Counted from the first letter of the stretch, positions 34,763-43,877 are shown. The stretch: DNA of 64,000 bases from Enterobacter sp. JUb54 (GCF_014298075.1 NZ_CP060418.1:2232001-2296000); one strand, 5' to 3'. Numbers and translations are program-made. The notes: generated by a model not told the origin, from the sequence alone.

Positions 34763-35917
34763 ATGAATCGCAGAATGGACGTTCTGACAGCATTTGCCAT
34801 TATGATAGCCGGTCTGGCAGGCAGAAATGCGCTGGCTTCCTGTCAAATAGGTGAACCCGCAGAAGGTAAACCCTCACTAACTGCCCCGGCCATCAGCGTA
34901 GTACCCCTGGCCGCCTCGATATCAGCCCCGGCAGACCTGCCGGTAGGGACGGTGTTATATCGCGGCGCTTTCCAGGCAATATGGCGGGTAAGCATTATTT
35001 GTACGCAGAGTGGAGCATTTTACAGACAGCTAAAGGTCATCGATTCTGGAGCTGATATCGGTTCCGTGGATGATTTTAACGTTCCAGCGACGCTGATACC
35101 TTCAGGTTCACGAGTCTATACCACCTCATTACCCGGAGTAGGAGTAGCATTTAACACCGGTGCCCAAGGGAATGATCTTGTATCTGCTGCATCCTGTTCA
35201 GATTCCATAAATTGCTCTTTCGTGGGCGCTGTCAGCACAGGTGAGGTCATTGGTGCAGAATATACTCTGAGTGTGTTGCTCATTAAAACCGCCAGTGGGC
35301 CGGTAACCCCAGGGATGATTAACGGAGAATCGCTGCCGTCCTTTGAACGACTCTACGGCCAGGCCGATAGCATGGTTGTTGTGCAAAAGTCGTCTCTGAA
35401 AGGTTCCGTTACGGTGACAGCACCAACCTGTACGACACCGGATGTTAAGGTCATGATGGGGACATGGGACGCGTCCCAGTTTGCGGGAAAAGGCTCGGGT
35501 ACGGAGTGGCAGGATGCGTCAATTCGCATGACCGGATGCGGCCAGTTTCATGGTTATTATGCCGGGCATACTCAGGTCAATGGCGGCGCAGTTTCCTCGA
35601 ATGGACCCGCTACGCAGAATCAATATACCTTCAAACTGACACCGCTCACGACGATTATAGACAATACCAGTGGCATTATGGCCGTTGATGCCGGGGAGTC
35701 GTCTGCTGGTGGCGTGGGGATCCAGATAGGAATAGGTTCATTGACCAGCGCGGCATCAAATTTCATACGGTTCAATCGTGGATATTCAGCAAATTTGCCT
35801 GTAAATGGCTTTACCAGTATGTCAATTCCACTGGCCGCTCGCTATGTTCAGACCGGCGAGCGTATCACCGGGGGAACGGCGAACGGGAAAGTTACTTTCA
35901 CGGTTCAGTACAAGTAA
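34763..35917 (+). CDS. Fimbrial tip adhesin-like protein (two-domain, FimH type)
   Basis: The 384-residue precursor has a signal peptide (MNRRMDVLTAFAIMIAGLAGRNALA, cleavage before SC). The first domain, about residues 26-215, carries several cysteines and has no recognisable lectin pocket by eye. The C-terminal pilin domain starts near residue 220 (APTCTTPDVKVMMGTWD), has a second cysteine in MTGCGQF, and ends in GKVTFTVQYK, the typical terminal strand with penultimate tyrosine. Length and layout match chaperone-usher tip adhesins. Unusually it is the first gene, not the last. The start is the ATG after AAAGGAG; a TTG three bases earlier is rejected. Receptor unknown. Confidence 0.78.
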   Translation: MNRRMDVLTAFAIMIAGLAGRNALASCQIGEPAEGKPSLTAPAISVVPLAASISAPADLPVGTVLYRGAFQAIWRVSIICTQSGAFYRQLKVIDSGADIGSVDDFNVPATLIPSGSRVYTTSLPGVGVAFNTGAQGNDLVSAASCSDSINCSFVGAVSTGEVIGAEYTLSVLLIKTASGPVTPGMINGESLPSFERLYGQADSMVVVQKSSLKGSVTVTAPTCTTPDVKVMMGTWDASQFAGKGSGTEWQDASIRMTGCGQFHGYYAGHTQVNGGAVSSNGPATQNQYTFKLTPLTTIIDNTSGIMAVDAGESSAGGVGIQIGIGSLTSAASNFIRFNRGYSANLPVNGFTSMSIPLAARYVQTGERITGGTANGKVTFTVQYK

Positions 35918-36247
35918 TAAAAAGCGGCAGGCCCTGCGCCAAAGAGCCTAACCTCACAAAAAAACAACCTGCCAGATAAATATTGTAAAAGACAACCTGC
36001 GCTTACCCTCTCCCCCTTACCCAACCCTGTACATTCTAAAAATGTCACTATCCTGAATAACTGGGGAAATAGTACCCAGTGAAGTAGCGCAGGTACGCCT
36101 CGGGTCAATATCTGAATATTCCCTTCCAGCAGAGAAACAAACATTACTCTCATCAATAATGAAATTAGTAATGAAGCCCAGCATAAATAAACACGCCCAC
36201 TCTTCCTGCGCCGTTAAGCTTCTAACCTTTATAAATCCTTATTAATA

Positions 36248-36475
36248 ATCTGATAAATATATAACCAATGCCATCACTATCATTTTGATTGTTATTTTCT
36301 AATGAATCAATAGCCACTATCCGCATGTATTTTATAAACTTTTACTTGTTTTGTTTGTTTTGCTTTTCGCTTAATAGTCAGCACCTGTTACTTTTAGAAC
36401 CATTGATTCCATCTACCGATTTTCATTCCTTGCGGACATGACAGCATAATTGCCACGAAATAAATTCAGAAAGGG
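36248..36475 (+). repeat. Duplicated fimbrial promoter module, copy 2
   Basis: This is the partner of the module at 34516-34757, in direct orientation about 1.72 kb away. CTTTTACTTGTTTTGTTTGTTTT (36339-36361) matches copy 1 at 21 of 23 positions, and AATAGTCAGCACCTGTT (36373-36389) is identical. It lacks the TTTTA expansion. Confidence 0.85.
36422..36450 (+). promoter_or_regulatory. Predicted promoter of the major pilin gene
   Basis: TTCATT, 17 bp, CATAAT, collinear with the adhesin promoter in copy 1. The leader to the pilin ATG would be about 115 nt, much longer than for the adhesin. Confidence 0.5.
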
Positions 36476-36573
36476 AGAGAGTATATCCATCTATTCAGCC
36501 CCCTCTCACACATTAAATTACAAACACCCCGGGTTATTTCGGATTAAACACAACCTAAAACAAGGAAAGCAGT

Positions 36574-37104
36574 ATGAAAAAAACAATCCTCTCTCTGGCT
36601 ATTACAGCAATGGTCGGATTCACCGCCCAGACGATGGCTAACACCGGTACCATCACCTTTGAAGGTACTGTAACAGCAAACACCTGTACGCCTTCCATCA
36701 GTGGCGGGGCCGCAAGCAATACCGTGACCCTGCCAACAGCGTCTGCAGGTTCATTAAATGCTGCCGCCAAAACCGCGGGTGAAACTCAGTTTACCATGGC
36801 GTTGAGCGGTTGCACCGGTACTCTGGAAACTGCTTCAGCCTTCTTTGAAGCCGGCACCAACGTCAACGCCGATGGTCGCCTGATCAACACCGGCGATGCT
36901 GAAAACGTGGACGTTCAGCTGTTAGACGGTACTACCGGGAACGTGATTAAAGCCGGTAGCACGGAGCAGATTACCGATGCTGGCTATCTCTCTGTTAAAG
37001 GCGGTACCGCCACTCTGCCGTATACCGCCCGTTACTATGCAACCGGCGTGGCGAAGGCTGGTGCCGTGTCCGCAAGCGTAGTTTACAACCTTCAGTACAA
37101 ATAA
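36574..37104 (+). CDS. Major fimbrial subunit (FimA-type pilin)
   Basis: The 176-residue pilin has a 22-residue signal peptide (MKKTILSLAITAMVGFTAQTMA) and a mature N-terminal donor strand NTGTITFEGTVTANTC. A conserved cysteine pair lies at residues 38 and 80, and the C-terminus ends VVYNLQYK with the usual penultimate tyrosine. Composition is rich in A, T and G with no other cysteines, typical of a shaft subunit. It has a good AAGGA ribosome site. A terminator-like hairpin follows directly, which would give more pilin than chaperone and usher mRNA. Confidence 0.92.
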   Translation: MKKTILSLAITAMVGFTAQTMANTGTITFEGTVTANTCTPSISGGAASNTVTLPTASAGSLNAAAKTAGETQFTMALSGCTGTLETASAFFEAGTNVNADGRLINTGDAENVDVQLLDGTTGNVIKAGSTEQITDAGYLSVKGGTATLPYTARYYATGVAKAGAVSASVVYNLQYK

Positions 37105-37114
37105 GTTCTCCCTC

Positions 37115-37138
37115 AGGCGGGCCTGTCCCGCCTCTTTA
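37115..37138 (+). terminator. Attenuating hairpin between pilin and chaperone genes
   Basis: A 7-bp GC stem AGGCGGG / CCCGCCT with a 5-nt loop is followed by CTTTATT, 10 bp after the pilin stop. This is the usual position for partial termination in chaperone-usher operons. Confidence 0.72.
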
Positions 37139-37162
37139 TTCTACGGTCATGGAGTACCGCAG

Positions 37163-37870
37163 ATGGCAATACGTTCCTCAGTTTTTCCCCTTATGGCCGT
37201 AGGGCTTTCCACCATGCTCTGCACATCAGCCTTGGCGGCTACGACCATTTCATCCACTCGGGTCATCTATCCGCAGTCCGAACGTGAGGTGACGGTACAG
37301 ATAAGTAACCAGGGCAAAGAACCTGTTCTGCTGCAGAGCTGGATTGATGATGGCCATGCTGATGTTTCTCCGGACCTGATGAAGGTTCCGTTTGTATTGA
37401 CGCCCCCCGTTAACCGCATTGATTCCGGCAAAAGCCAGTCAGTACGTATTCGTTACACCGGCAGCGGTTTAGCGGCGGACCGTGAATCGCTGCTGTGGTT
37501 TAACGCGCTGGAAGTCCCGCCAAAACTTAAAGGCGAAGAAAGTAAAAGCTTCCTGCAGATGGCGTTTCGTACCCGGATAAAACTACTTTTCCGCCCTGCC
37601 GGTCTGCAAGGGACCCCGGAAGCGGCCGCCAGTACTCTGCGCTGGAAAAGTTCGGGTAACCGTCTGACCGCCACCAACGACACCCCCTGGAATATCAATC
37701 TGGTGGATGTCGAAACCACGCTTGATGGCCGCAGGGTTGTGACAGAAGCCGATACCGTACCGCCGTTTAGCCATCGAACATTTACCGCCAAGGGCAGCCA
37801 GGCCGGCACAGTGAGCAGCTGGCGAAGCGTCAATGATTACGGGGCGATACGCCAGCATTCGCCAAAATAG
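37163..37870 (+). CDS. Periplasmic fimbrial chaperone (PapD/FimC family)
   Basis: The chaperone donates a beta strand to fold pilins and delivers them to the usher. It has 235 residues with a signal peptide ending TSALA. The immunoglobulin-like N-domain starts with TRVIYPQSEREVTVQISN, followed by the alternating hydrophobic G1 strand region (SKSFLQMAFRTRIKLLFRP) with the conserved Arg/Lys pair that anchors the pilin C-terminus. The family signature LLWFNALEVPP is clear. It lies 58 bp after pilin and 66 bp before usher. Confidence 0.95.
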   Translation: MAIRSSVFPLMAVGLSTMLCTSALAATTISSTRVIYPQSEREVTVQISNQGKEPVLLQSWIDDGHADVSPDLMKVPFVLTPPVNRIDSGKSQSVRIRYTGSGLAADRESLLWFNALEVPPKLKGEESKSFLQMAFRTRIKLLFRPAGLQGTPEAAASTLRWKSSGNRLTATNDTPWNINLVDVETTLDGRRVVTEADTVPPFSHRTFTAKGSQAGTVSSWRSVNDYGAIRQHSPK

Positions 37871-37936
37871 ATTACCGCAACAGGCTCAGGACAACAGGGC
37901 CGTAACATAACAATAAAAGAGACAAGGAGCCGGAGG

Positions 37937-40492
37937 ATGGCGGAGAAGAACCCAGCCCAAAAGCCCAGGCGCGACAACACTCATTTTCCCGCACTGCATC
38001 CACTTCTGGCAGCCATTACCTTAGCGCTGTCATCTTTTGCTAGTGCGGACGACACGATGGAGTTTGACCCATCGTTTCTGAATCTTCAGAATCCCGATCA
38101 GCTTGACCTGACGCGTTTTCGTTACGGCGCCGCAGCGATGCCAGGCGTACACGAAACCGAAATCTGGCTGAACGGTGAATTTTTTAGCAAGGAAAATATT
38201 ACCTTCCGGGCGCTTCCGGACGGCGGCACCCTACTCTGTGCGCCGGAAAGTCTGCTGCGGTCCCTGCCCCTGGCTGACGATACCCTTAAACCAGCAGAAA
38301 CGGGTGATTGTCAGAACCTGGCAACCCGACTGCCTGATGCCACCCGCGATTATGACAGCGGCCGTCAGCGACTGAACCTGACGCTGCCACAGATCCTCGT
38401 GCAGCGTACGGCCCGCGGCACGGTGCCCTACGCCCAGTGGGACCAGGGCGTGACGGCGGCGATACTGGGTTATAACCTCGGAGCCTGGCGCACATCGTCC
38501 TATGGCCGCGATTATCAGCAGGCCTACGGGCTGATAAATGCCGGGTTCAACCTTGGCGGCTGGTATCTGCGGCACAATGGCAGCTACAGCTGGCAGGAGC
38601 ATCAGTCAGGCCAATACGACGCCATCAATACCTACCTACAGCGTGACATCCCCTTCCTGCGGGGTCGACTGCTGATGGGTGAGAGTAACACCCAGGGCCA
38701 ACTGTTCGACACCGTTCCATTTACCGGCGTGTCGCTGACCAGCGATGACCGAATGCTCCCAGAATCCCTGCGCGGTTATGCGCCGGAAATACGTGGCATA
38801 GCCCGGACAAACGCGCTGGTGAGCGTCAGTCAGAATGGCCAGGTTATCTATGAAACCACCGTCACACCGGGCGAATTTGTCATTAATGATCTCTACCCGA
38901 CGGGATATGGCGGCTCGCTGAATGTCACCGTAAAAGAGGCTGACGGCCAGCAGCAACGATTCGAAGTACCCTACGCGGCAGTCGCCCAGCTGCTGCGCCC
39001 GGGAAGCTGGCGCTACAGCTTTACCGCAGGGAAACTGCGTAACGATGTACTCAACAACAAACCGGGCTTCGGTGAAATCACCTGGCAGCAGGGGCTGACC
39101 AATCAACTTACCGCTTATACCGGCGCGCAGATGGCGCCTGACTATTATGCCGCCCAGGGTGGTCTGGCGGTTGGCACGATCATTGGTGCCGTGTCGGCGG
39201 ATGCCACGCACACGAACTTTAAGGCCCCGAGAGGAGAAAACATGCAGGGGCAGAGCTATCGTCTGAGCTACAGCAAATATATCCCCGAAACAGGCAGCAA
39301 CTTTTCTTTAGCCACCTACCGTTTTTCGACCCAGAGCTATCTCAGTATTCAGGATGCGATGCAGCTGCGTGAGCGGGCTACCACACCAGACCGTCTTATT
39401 CGTCCGCGCAACCGGGCCACCCTGACCTTTAACCAACGGCTGGGTGAGCGCTTAGGGCAGGTCTATCTGAGCGGATCCGTGCAGAACTATTGGGGGCGCG
39501 AGGGCCACGACCAGCAATACCAACTGGGGTATAACATCAGTACTGGCAAGCTCTCCTGGGGGCTGTCGGCAACCCGCGGGCGTAACAGCAGCGGCAAATT
39601 TGAAAACACCTGGCTGCTGAGTCTCAATATGCCGCTGGGGGATAATAGCAAACGGAATACGCCGTACCTGCGCAGCAGTCTGACCCGTGACGCCCAGGGA
39701 AAATACGGTGAGCAACTGTCGCTGTTCGGCAGCGCAGGCGAAAATCAGCAGTTTAGTTACGGGGTCGATACCAGTCATCACAGTGCCAACGGCAATGCCG
39801 GTACGCTGTCAGGCCAGTATCGAGGCCCGTGGTCGTCGCTATCTGCCACCGCCAGCAAGGGCCGACACTACATCAGTACTTCGTTAGGGTTGAACGGTAC
39901 CCTGGTTGCCCACAGCGGTGGACTCAGCGCCACATCTTATACCAGCGATACCTTTGCCATCGTTGAAGCAAAAGGCGCGGAAGGCGCCGGTATCAGCTCC
40001 TTGCCTGGAATTCGGGTAGACAGCCGGGGCTATGCGCTGGTCCCCAACCTTAATCCTTACCAGTTCAATGATGTCAGCGTTGATCTTAAAGGCGCCGCGG
40101 ATGGCGTCGAGTTAAGTACCACCCGACAAAAAGTGGCTCCTTATTCCGGGGCGGTAGTGAAGCTGGAGTACGGCGTCCGCCAGGGAAATACCCTGATACT
40201 GAATCTGACACAGCACAACGGGCAACCAGTACCATTTGGCGCACAAGCTACCGACAGCGAGGGGACACTTGCGGGCTACGTCGGCCAGGCTGGCCAGCTG
40301 TACGCCCTGGTAGGACCTCTGCAAGGGAACATAACGCTTAAGTGGGGAGAAGGCCGCAGCGAACAATGTCAGGTTGATTATCGGATACCGGAAAGCGGAA
40401 CGGGAAACGTTGTCACTCAACAGATAACGGCGCAGTGCCGCTCGCTGGTCACAATGGTGTCAATCCCGACAGTTCTGCCGCTGGAAGGATAA
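37937..40492 (+). CDS. Outer membrane fimbrial usher protein
   Basis: The usher is the 24-strand outer-membrane secretion and assembly pore for fimbriae. It has 851 residues. A long basic N-region precedes the signal core (LLAAITLALSSFASA). The N-terminal domain (FDPSFLNL, VDxYLNG-like ETEIWLNGEFF) is followed by the barrel with plug (GYAPEIRGIARTNALVSVSQNGQVIYETTVTPGEFVINDL) and two C-terminal domains with the cysteine pair EQCQVDYRIP...TAQC. The frame runs about 15 residues past the usual end near CR, terminating SIPTVLPLEG. No minor subunit or adhesin gene follows; the adhesin is upstream. Confidence 0.95.
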   Translation: MAEKNPAQKPRRDNTHFPALHPLLAAITLALSSFASADDTMEFDPSFLNLQNPDQLDLTRFRYGAAAMPGVHETEIWLNGEFFSKENITFRALPDGGTLLCAPESLLRSLPLADDTLKPAETGDCQNLATRLPDATRDYDSGRQRLNLTLPQILVQRTARGTVPYAQWDQGVTAAILGYNLGAWRTSSYGRDYQQAYGLINAGFNLGGWYLRHNGSYSWQEHQSGQYDAINTYLQRDIPFLRGRLLMGESNTQGQLFDTVPFTGVSLTSDDRMLPESLRGYAPEIRGIARTNALVSVSQNGQVIYETTVTPGEFVINDLYPTGYGGSLNVTVKEADGQQQRFEVPYAAVAQLLRPGSWRYSFTAGKLRNDVLNNKPGFGEITWQQGLTNQLTAYTGAQMAPDYYAAQGGLAVGTIIGAVSADATHTNFKAPRGENMQGQSYRLSYSKYIPETGSNFSLATYRFSTQSYLSIQDAMQLRERATTPDRLIRPRNRATLTFNQRLGERLGQVYLSGSVQNYWGREGHDQQYQLGYNISTGKLSWGLSATRGRNSSGKFENTWLLSLNMPLGDNSKRNTPYLRSSLTRDAQGKYGEQLSLFGSAGENQQFSYGVDTSHHSANGNAGTLSGQYRGPWSSLSATASKGRHYISTSLGLNGTLVAHSGGLSATSYTSDTFAIVEAKGAEGAGISSLPGIRVDSRGYALVPNLNPYQFNDVSVDLKGAADGVELSTTRQKVAPYSGAVVKLEYGVRQGNTLILNLTQHNGQPVPFGAQATDSEGTLAGYVGQAGQLYALVGPLQGNITLKWGEGRSEQCQVDYRIPESGTGNVVTQQITAQCRSLVTMVSIPTVLPLEG

Positions 40493-40581
40493 CAATAACG
40501 ACGATGTAGAACTCACCCCGTACCAGGCGCTGGCACTCCCGGAAGCTGACCAGTAAGAATATTTTCAGCCGGTATCAATAA

Positions 40582-40612
40582 AAAAGGGTCCATGTTTACC
40601 ATGGACCCTTTT
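40582..40612. terminator. Bidirectional terminator between usher and clpA
   Basis: A perfect 13-bp stem AAAAGGGTCCATG / CATGGACCCTTTT with a 5-nt loop. It has a T-run on the plus strand (usher side) and a run of T on the minus strand (clpA side). It serves the two convergent genes and marks the right border of the fimbrial locus. Confidence 0.93.
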
Positions 40613-40634
40613 GCCGATAACCACACGGTAGAAC

Positions 40635-42914
40635 TTAGTGTGCCGTTTCCGGTTTATGTTTCTGCGCGCTCTGGAAGTTATAGGTCAACGCACCTTTGTC
40701 TTTATCCAGCGCGACGGTCACCTGCCCACCATCAACCAGCGAACCAAACAGCAGCTCGTTAGCCAGCGGTTTTTTCAGGTTATCCTGGATAACACGCGCC
40801 ATTGGACGTGCGCCCATTGCCCGGTCGTAGCCTTTTTCTGCCAGCCAGTCTCGTGCTTCCTGGCTCACTTCCAGCGAGACGCCTTTCTGATCCAGCTGAA
40901 CCTGCAGCTCGACGATAAACTTATCCACCACCTGATGGATCACCGTCGTAGAGAGATGATCGAACCAGATAATGTTGTCGAGACGGTTGCGGAATTCCGG
41001 CGTAAAGATCTTTTTGATCTCATCCATCGCATCCGGGCTGTTATCCTGCTGGATAAGGCCGATCGATTTACGTTCGGTCTCACGCACCCCGGCGTTGGTG
41101 GTCATCACCAGCACCACGTTACGGAAGTCCGCCTTACGGCCGTTATTGTCGGTCAGCGTGCCGTTATCCATCACCTGCAGCAGCAGGTTAAAGACGTCCG
41201 GGTGCGCTTTTTCGATCTCATCAAGCAGCAGCACCGCATGCGGATGCTTAATCACCGCATCGGTCAGCAACCCGCCCTGATCGAAACCGACGTAGCCCGG
41301 AGGCGCGCCAATCAGGCGGCTGACGGTATGACGTTCCATATATTCGGACATATCAAAACGCAGCAGCTCAATACCCAGCGCTTTCGCCAGCTGCACGGTC
41401 ACCTCAGTTTTCCCGACCCCGGTCGGCCCGGCGAAGAGGAATGAACCAACAGGTTTGTGCTCGTGGCCCAGGCCCGCACGCGCCATCTTGATGGCCTCAG
41501 TCAAGGCTTCAATCGCTTTACCCTGACCAAAGACCAGCATTTTCAGACGGTCGCCGAGATTTTTCAGCGTATCGCGATCGCTCTGCGAGACGCTCTTCTC
41601 AGGAATACGGGCAATGCGTGCCACCACCGACTCGATATCCGCCACGTTGACGGTTTTCTTACGCTTGCTGGCTGGCATTAAACGCGCCCGCGCCCCGGCC
41701 TCGTCGATCACGTCGATAGCCTTGTCCGGCAGATGGCGGTCGTTAATGTATTTCACCGCCAGCTCGACCGCCGCACGTACCGCTTTCGCGGTGTAACGCA
41801 CATCGTGGTGCGCTTCGTACTTCGGTTTCAGGCCGTTGATGATCTGCACCGTCTCTTCCACAGAAGGTTCGGTAATATCAATCTTCTGGAAGCGACGCGC
41901 CAGAGCACGGTCTTTTTCGAAGATGTTGCTGAATTCCTGGTAAGTGGTTGAGCCCATCACCCGAATTTTGCCGCTGGAGAGCAGCGGTTTAATCAGGTTG
42001 GCCGCATCGACCTGGCCACCAGAAGCCGCACCCGCACCGATAATGGTGTGGATTTCGTCAATAAACAGAATGCTGTTGGTATCCTGTTCAAGCTGTTTAA
42101 GCAGCGCTTTGAAACGTTTTTCAAAATCACCGCGGTATTTTGTCCCCGCCAGCAGAGAGCCAATATCCAGCGAGTAGATGGTGCAATCGGCCATAATCTC
42201 TGGCACGTCGCCTTGCACAATACGCCAGGCAAGCCCTTCGGCAATGGCGGTTTTACCGACCCCGGATTCGCCCACCAGCAGCGGGTTATTTTTCCGGCGA
42301 CGGCACAGAACCTGAATCGCACGCTCCAGCTCTTTTTCGCGGCCGATCAACGGATCGATTCCGCCGACGCGAGCAAGCTGATTGAGATTGGTGGTGAAGT
42401 TTTCCATACGATCCTCCCCGCCTGCTTGCTCTTCATTGCTGGGCTGGCTTCCGCTGTTATCGGAAGGCTGGCTCGGCTCGTCTTTGCGTGTACCGTGAGA
42501 AATGAAGTTAACGATGTCGAGACGGCTGACTTCGTGTTTACGCAGCAGATAGGCCGCCTGCGATTCCTGTTCGCTGAAAATCGCGACCAGAACGTTGGCG
42601 CCGGTGACTTCACTGCGGCCAGAGGATTGGACGTGGAAGACCGCGCGTTGCAGCACACGCTGGAAACTCAGCGTCGGCTGAGTGTCGCGCTCTTCTTCCG
42701 TGGCGGGCAGTACGGGTGTGGTCTGTTCGATGAAGGCTTCGAGTTCCTGACGCAGCGCCACCAGGTCCACGGAGCAGGCTTCTAACGCCTCGCGGGCCGA
42801 AGGGTTGCTGAGCAGCGCCAGCAACAAGTGCTCGACGGTCATGAACTCATGACGGTGCTCGCGCGCTCTGGCGAAAGCCATATTTAAACTGAGTTCCAGT
42901 TCTTGATTGAGCAT
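40635..42914 (-). CDS. clpA: ATP-dependent Clp protease ATP-binding subunit ClpA
   Basis: ClpA is the AAA+ unfoldase of the ClpAP protease. The 759 residues start [19 protein letters not shown]; a five-codon upstream extension (MGEVP) is rejected because ATG at 42914 matches E. coli. The N-domain (1-145) binds ClpS. Walker A motifs are [13 protein letters not shown] near 214 and [13 protein letters not shown] near 495. An IGL tripeptide in KSIGLIQQD provides the ClpP loop. clpS is 30 bp upstream on the same strand. Confidence 0.99.
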   Translation of the reverse strand: MLNQELELSLNMAFARAREHRHEFMTVEHLLLALLSNPSAREALEACSVDLVALRQELEAFIEQTTPVLPATEEERDTQPTLSFQRVLQRAVFHVQSSGRSEVTGANVLVAIFSEQESQAAYLLRKHEVSRLDIVNFISHGTRKDEPSQPSDNSGSQPSNEEQAGGEDRMENFTTNLNQLARVGGIDPLIGREKELERAIQVLCRRRKNNPLLVGESGVGKTAIAEGLAWRIVQGDVPEIMADCTIYSLDIGSLLAGTKYRGDFEKRFKALLKQLEQDTNSILFIDEIHTIIGAGAASGGQVDAANLIKPLLSSGKIRVMGSTTYQEFSNIFEKDRALARRFQKIDITEPSVEETVQIINGLKPKYEAHHDVRYTAKAVRAAVELAVKYINDRHLPDKAIDVIDEAGARARLMPASKRKKTVNVADIESVVARIARIPEKSVSQSDRDTLKNLGDRLKMLVFGQGKAIEALTEAIKMARAGLGHEHKPVGSFLFAGPTGVGKTEVTVQLAKALGIELLRFDMSEYMERHTVSRLIGAPPGYVGFDQGGLLTDAVIKHPHAVLLLDEIEKAHPDVFNLLLQVMDNGTLTDNNGRKADFRNVVLVMTTNAGVRETERKSIGLIQQDNSPDAMDEIKKIFTPEFRNRLDNIIWFDHLSTTVIHQVVDKFIVELQVQLDQKGVSLEVSQEARDWLAEKGYDRAMGARPMARVIQDNLKKPLANELLFGSLVDGGQVTVALDKDKGALTYNFQSAQKHKPETAH

Positions 42915-42944
42915 AGGCACCTCCCCCAATTTTCATGCCTGTCT

Positions 42945-43262
42945 TCAGGCTTTCTCTAGCGTACACAGCAATGGATGCTCGTTCTCCTTCGCGTATTCGT
43001 TCACCATCGCGACTTTGGTTTCCGCGACTTCTGCAGTAAATACACCACAAATCGCTTTACCTTGATAGTGAACCGTCAGCATCAGTTGCGTTGCACGTTC
43101 TACATCATAAGAAAAGAATTTTTGTAACACGTCAATAACAAACTCCATTGGAGTGTAGTCATCATTGAGCAATATCACTTTATACATAGATGGTGGTTTA
43201 AGTTCATTACGAACTTCGTCTTCTACCAGCTGATCGAAATCCAGCCAATCTCTCTTACTCAT
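42945..43262 (-). CDS. clpS: ATP-dependent Clp protease adaptor ClpS
   Basis: ClpS recognises N-end rule substrates (N-terminal L, F, W, Y) and delivers them to ClpAP. The 105-residue form starts [12 protein letters not shown] at the ATG; a TTG two codons upstream is less likely. The core [20 protein letters not shown] with the NDD/Met gate of the hydrophobic pocket is intact, as is the ClpA-contact region near [11 protein letters not shown]. It forms an operon with clpA. Confidence 0.98.
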   Translation of the reverse strand: MSKRDWLDFDQLVEDEVRNELKPPSMYKVILLNDDYTPMEFVIDVLQKFFSYDVERATQLMLTVHYQGKAICGVFTAEVAETKVAMVNEYAKENEHPLLCTLEKA

Positions 43263-43587
43263 CGTCAATGTTCATCAATGGTTGCTGTTGCCAACAGGCG
43301 GCGGCCTGTTGATGACCAGTGGCTATGCACATCACAAATCTACAATAGATCATAGATAACTATCATCTATTACTTCCATCCGCGATGTCTGTCACATTCC
43401 CCGGCAATAGCGTTAACTGCTTCAAATTTTGACGCATTTTTCGCCTTCCACTACCGTCAATCGCTTGACGCATTTCCGTATTTCTCTAAATTGTACTAGC
43501 GAGAGTTGGCGAGCATTTGAACAACTCGTCACTCCACTACCGGTTCATTCCATCTTACTTATAAAGAATTACGAAGGATGTCGAAGT
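43263..43587 (+). promoter_or_regulatory. clpS/cspD divergent control region
   Basis: No gene is supported in this 325-bp spacer. A cspD promoter candidate is TTGACG (43465-43470), 16 bp, TAAATT (43487-43492). An inverted repeat CGTCAA-TCGC-TTGACG (43455-43470) overlaps the -35, and TTGACGCATTT occurs twice in direct orientation (43429-43439 and 43465-43475). Confidence 0.45.
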
Positions 43588-43809
43588 ATGGAAATGGGTA
43601 CTGTTAAGTGGTTCAACAATGCCAAAGGGTTCGGTTTTATCTGCCCTGAGGGCGGCGGCGAAGACATTTTCGCCCATTACTCCACCATCCAGATGGATGG
43701 TTACAGAACGCTAAAAGCCGGACAAGCCGTTCGGTTTGATGTTCACCAGGGGCCGAAAGGCAATCACGCCAGCGTGATTGTTCCTGTGGAAGCCGAAGTG
43801 GCTGCATAA
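43588..43809 (+). CDS. cspD: Cold shock-like protein CspD
   Basis: CspD is a cold-shock-domain protein that, in E. coli, is induced in stationary phase, binds single-stranded DNA and inhibits replication. The 73 residues start MEMGTVKWFNNAKGFGFI; longer upstream frames are not conserved. RNP1 (KGFGFI) and RNP2 (DIFAHYS, the CspD variant of VFVHFS) are present. It is divergent from clpS, and in E. coli CspD is degraded by Lon. Confidence 0.97.
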   Translation: MEMGTVKWFNNAKGFGFICPEGGGEDIFAHYSTIQMDGYRTLKAGQAVRFDVHQGPKGNHASVIVPVEAEVAA

Positions 43810-43841
43810 CGCTTTCGCTTCATTGTGTACATCCCGCCAGT

Positions 43842-43873
43842 AAAATGCCAGTCCTTCTGACTGGCATTTTTTT
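43842..43873 (+). terminator. cspD terminator
   Basis: A 9-bp stem ATGCCAGTC / GACTGGCAT with a 5-nt loop is followed by a seven-base T-run. The plus-strand A-run before the stem could also serve the convergent macB transcript. Confidence 0.9.
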
Positions 43874-43877
43874 GTTT

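Larger units (their letters stand above)
35918..36573 (+). promoter_or_regulatory. Intergenic region adhesin/pilin with second promoter copy
   Basis: This 656-bp gap is too long for a simple intercistronic spacer. The left part (35918-36200) holds no supported gene; an 83-codon minus-strand frame there has no signal, ribosome site or family resemblance. The right part, 36248-36475, is the second copy of the promoter module. The pilin gene therefore probably has its own promoter, independent of the adhesin transcript. Confidence 0.65.

Noticed and set aside
35905-36156. 83-codon minus-strand frame between adhesin and pilin
   Set aside because: It overlaps the adhesin end, has no ribosome site or recognisable domain, and its composition is consistent with chance.
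40503-40556. Duplicate of the infA 3' end (similar GTAGAACTCACCCCGTAC segment)
   Set aside because: The similarity to the infA VELTPY codons covers only about 20 bases with several mismatches and is not followed by further homology; probably coincidence.
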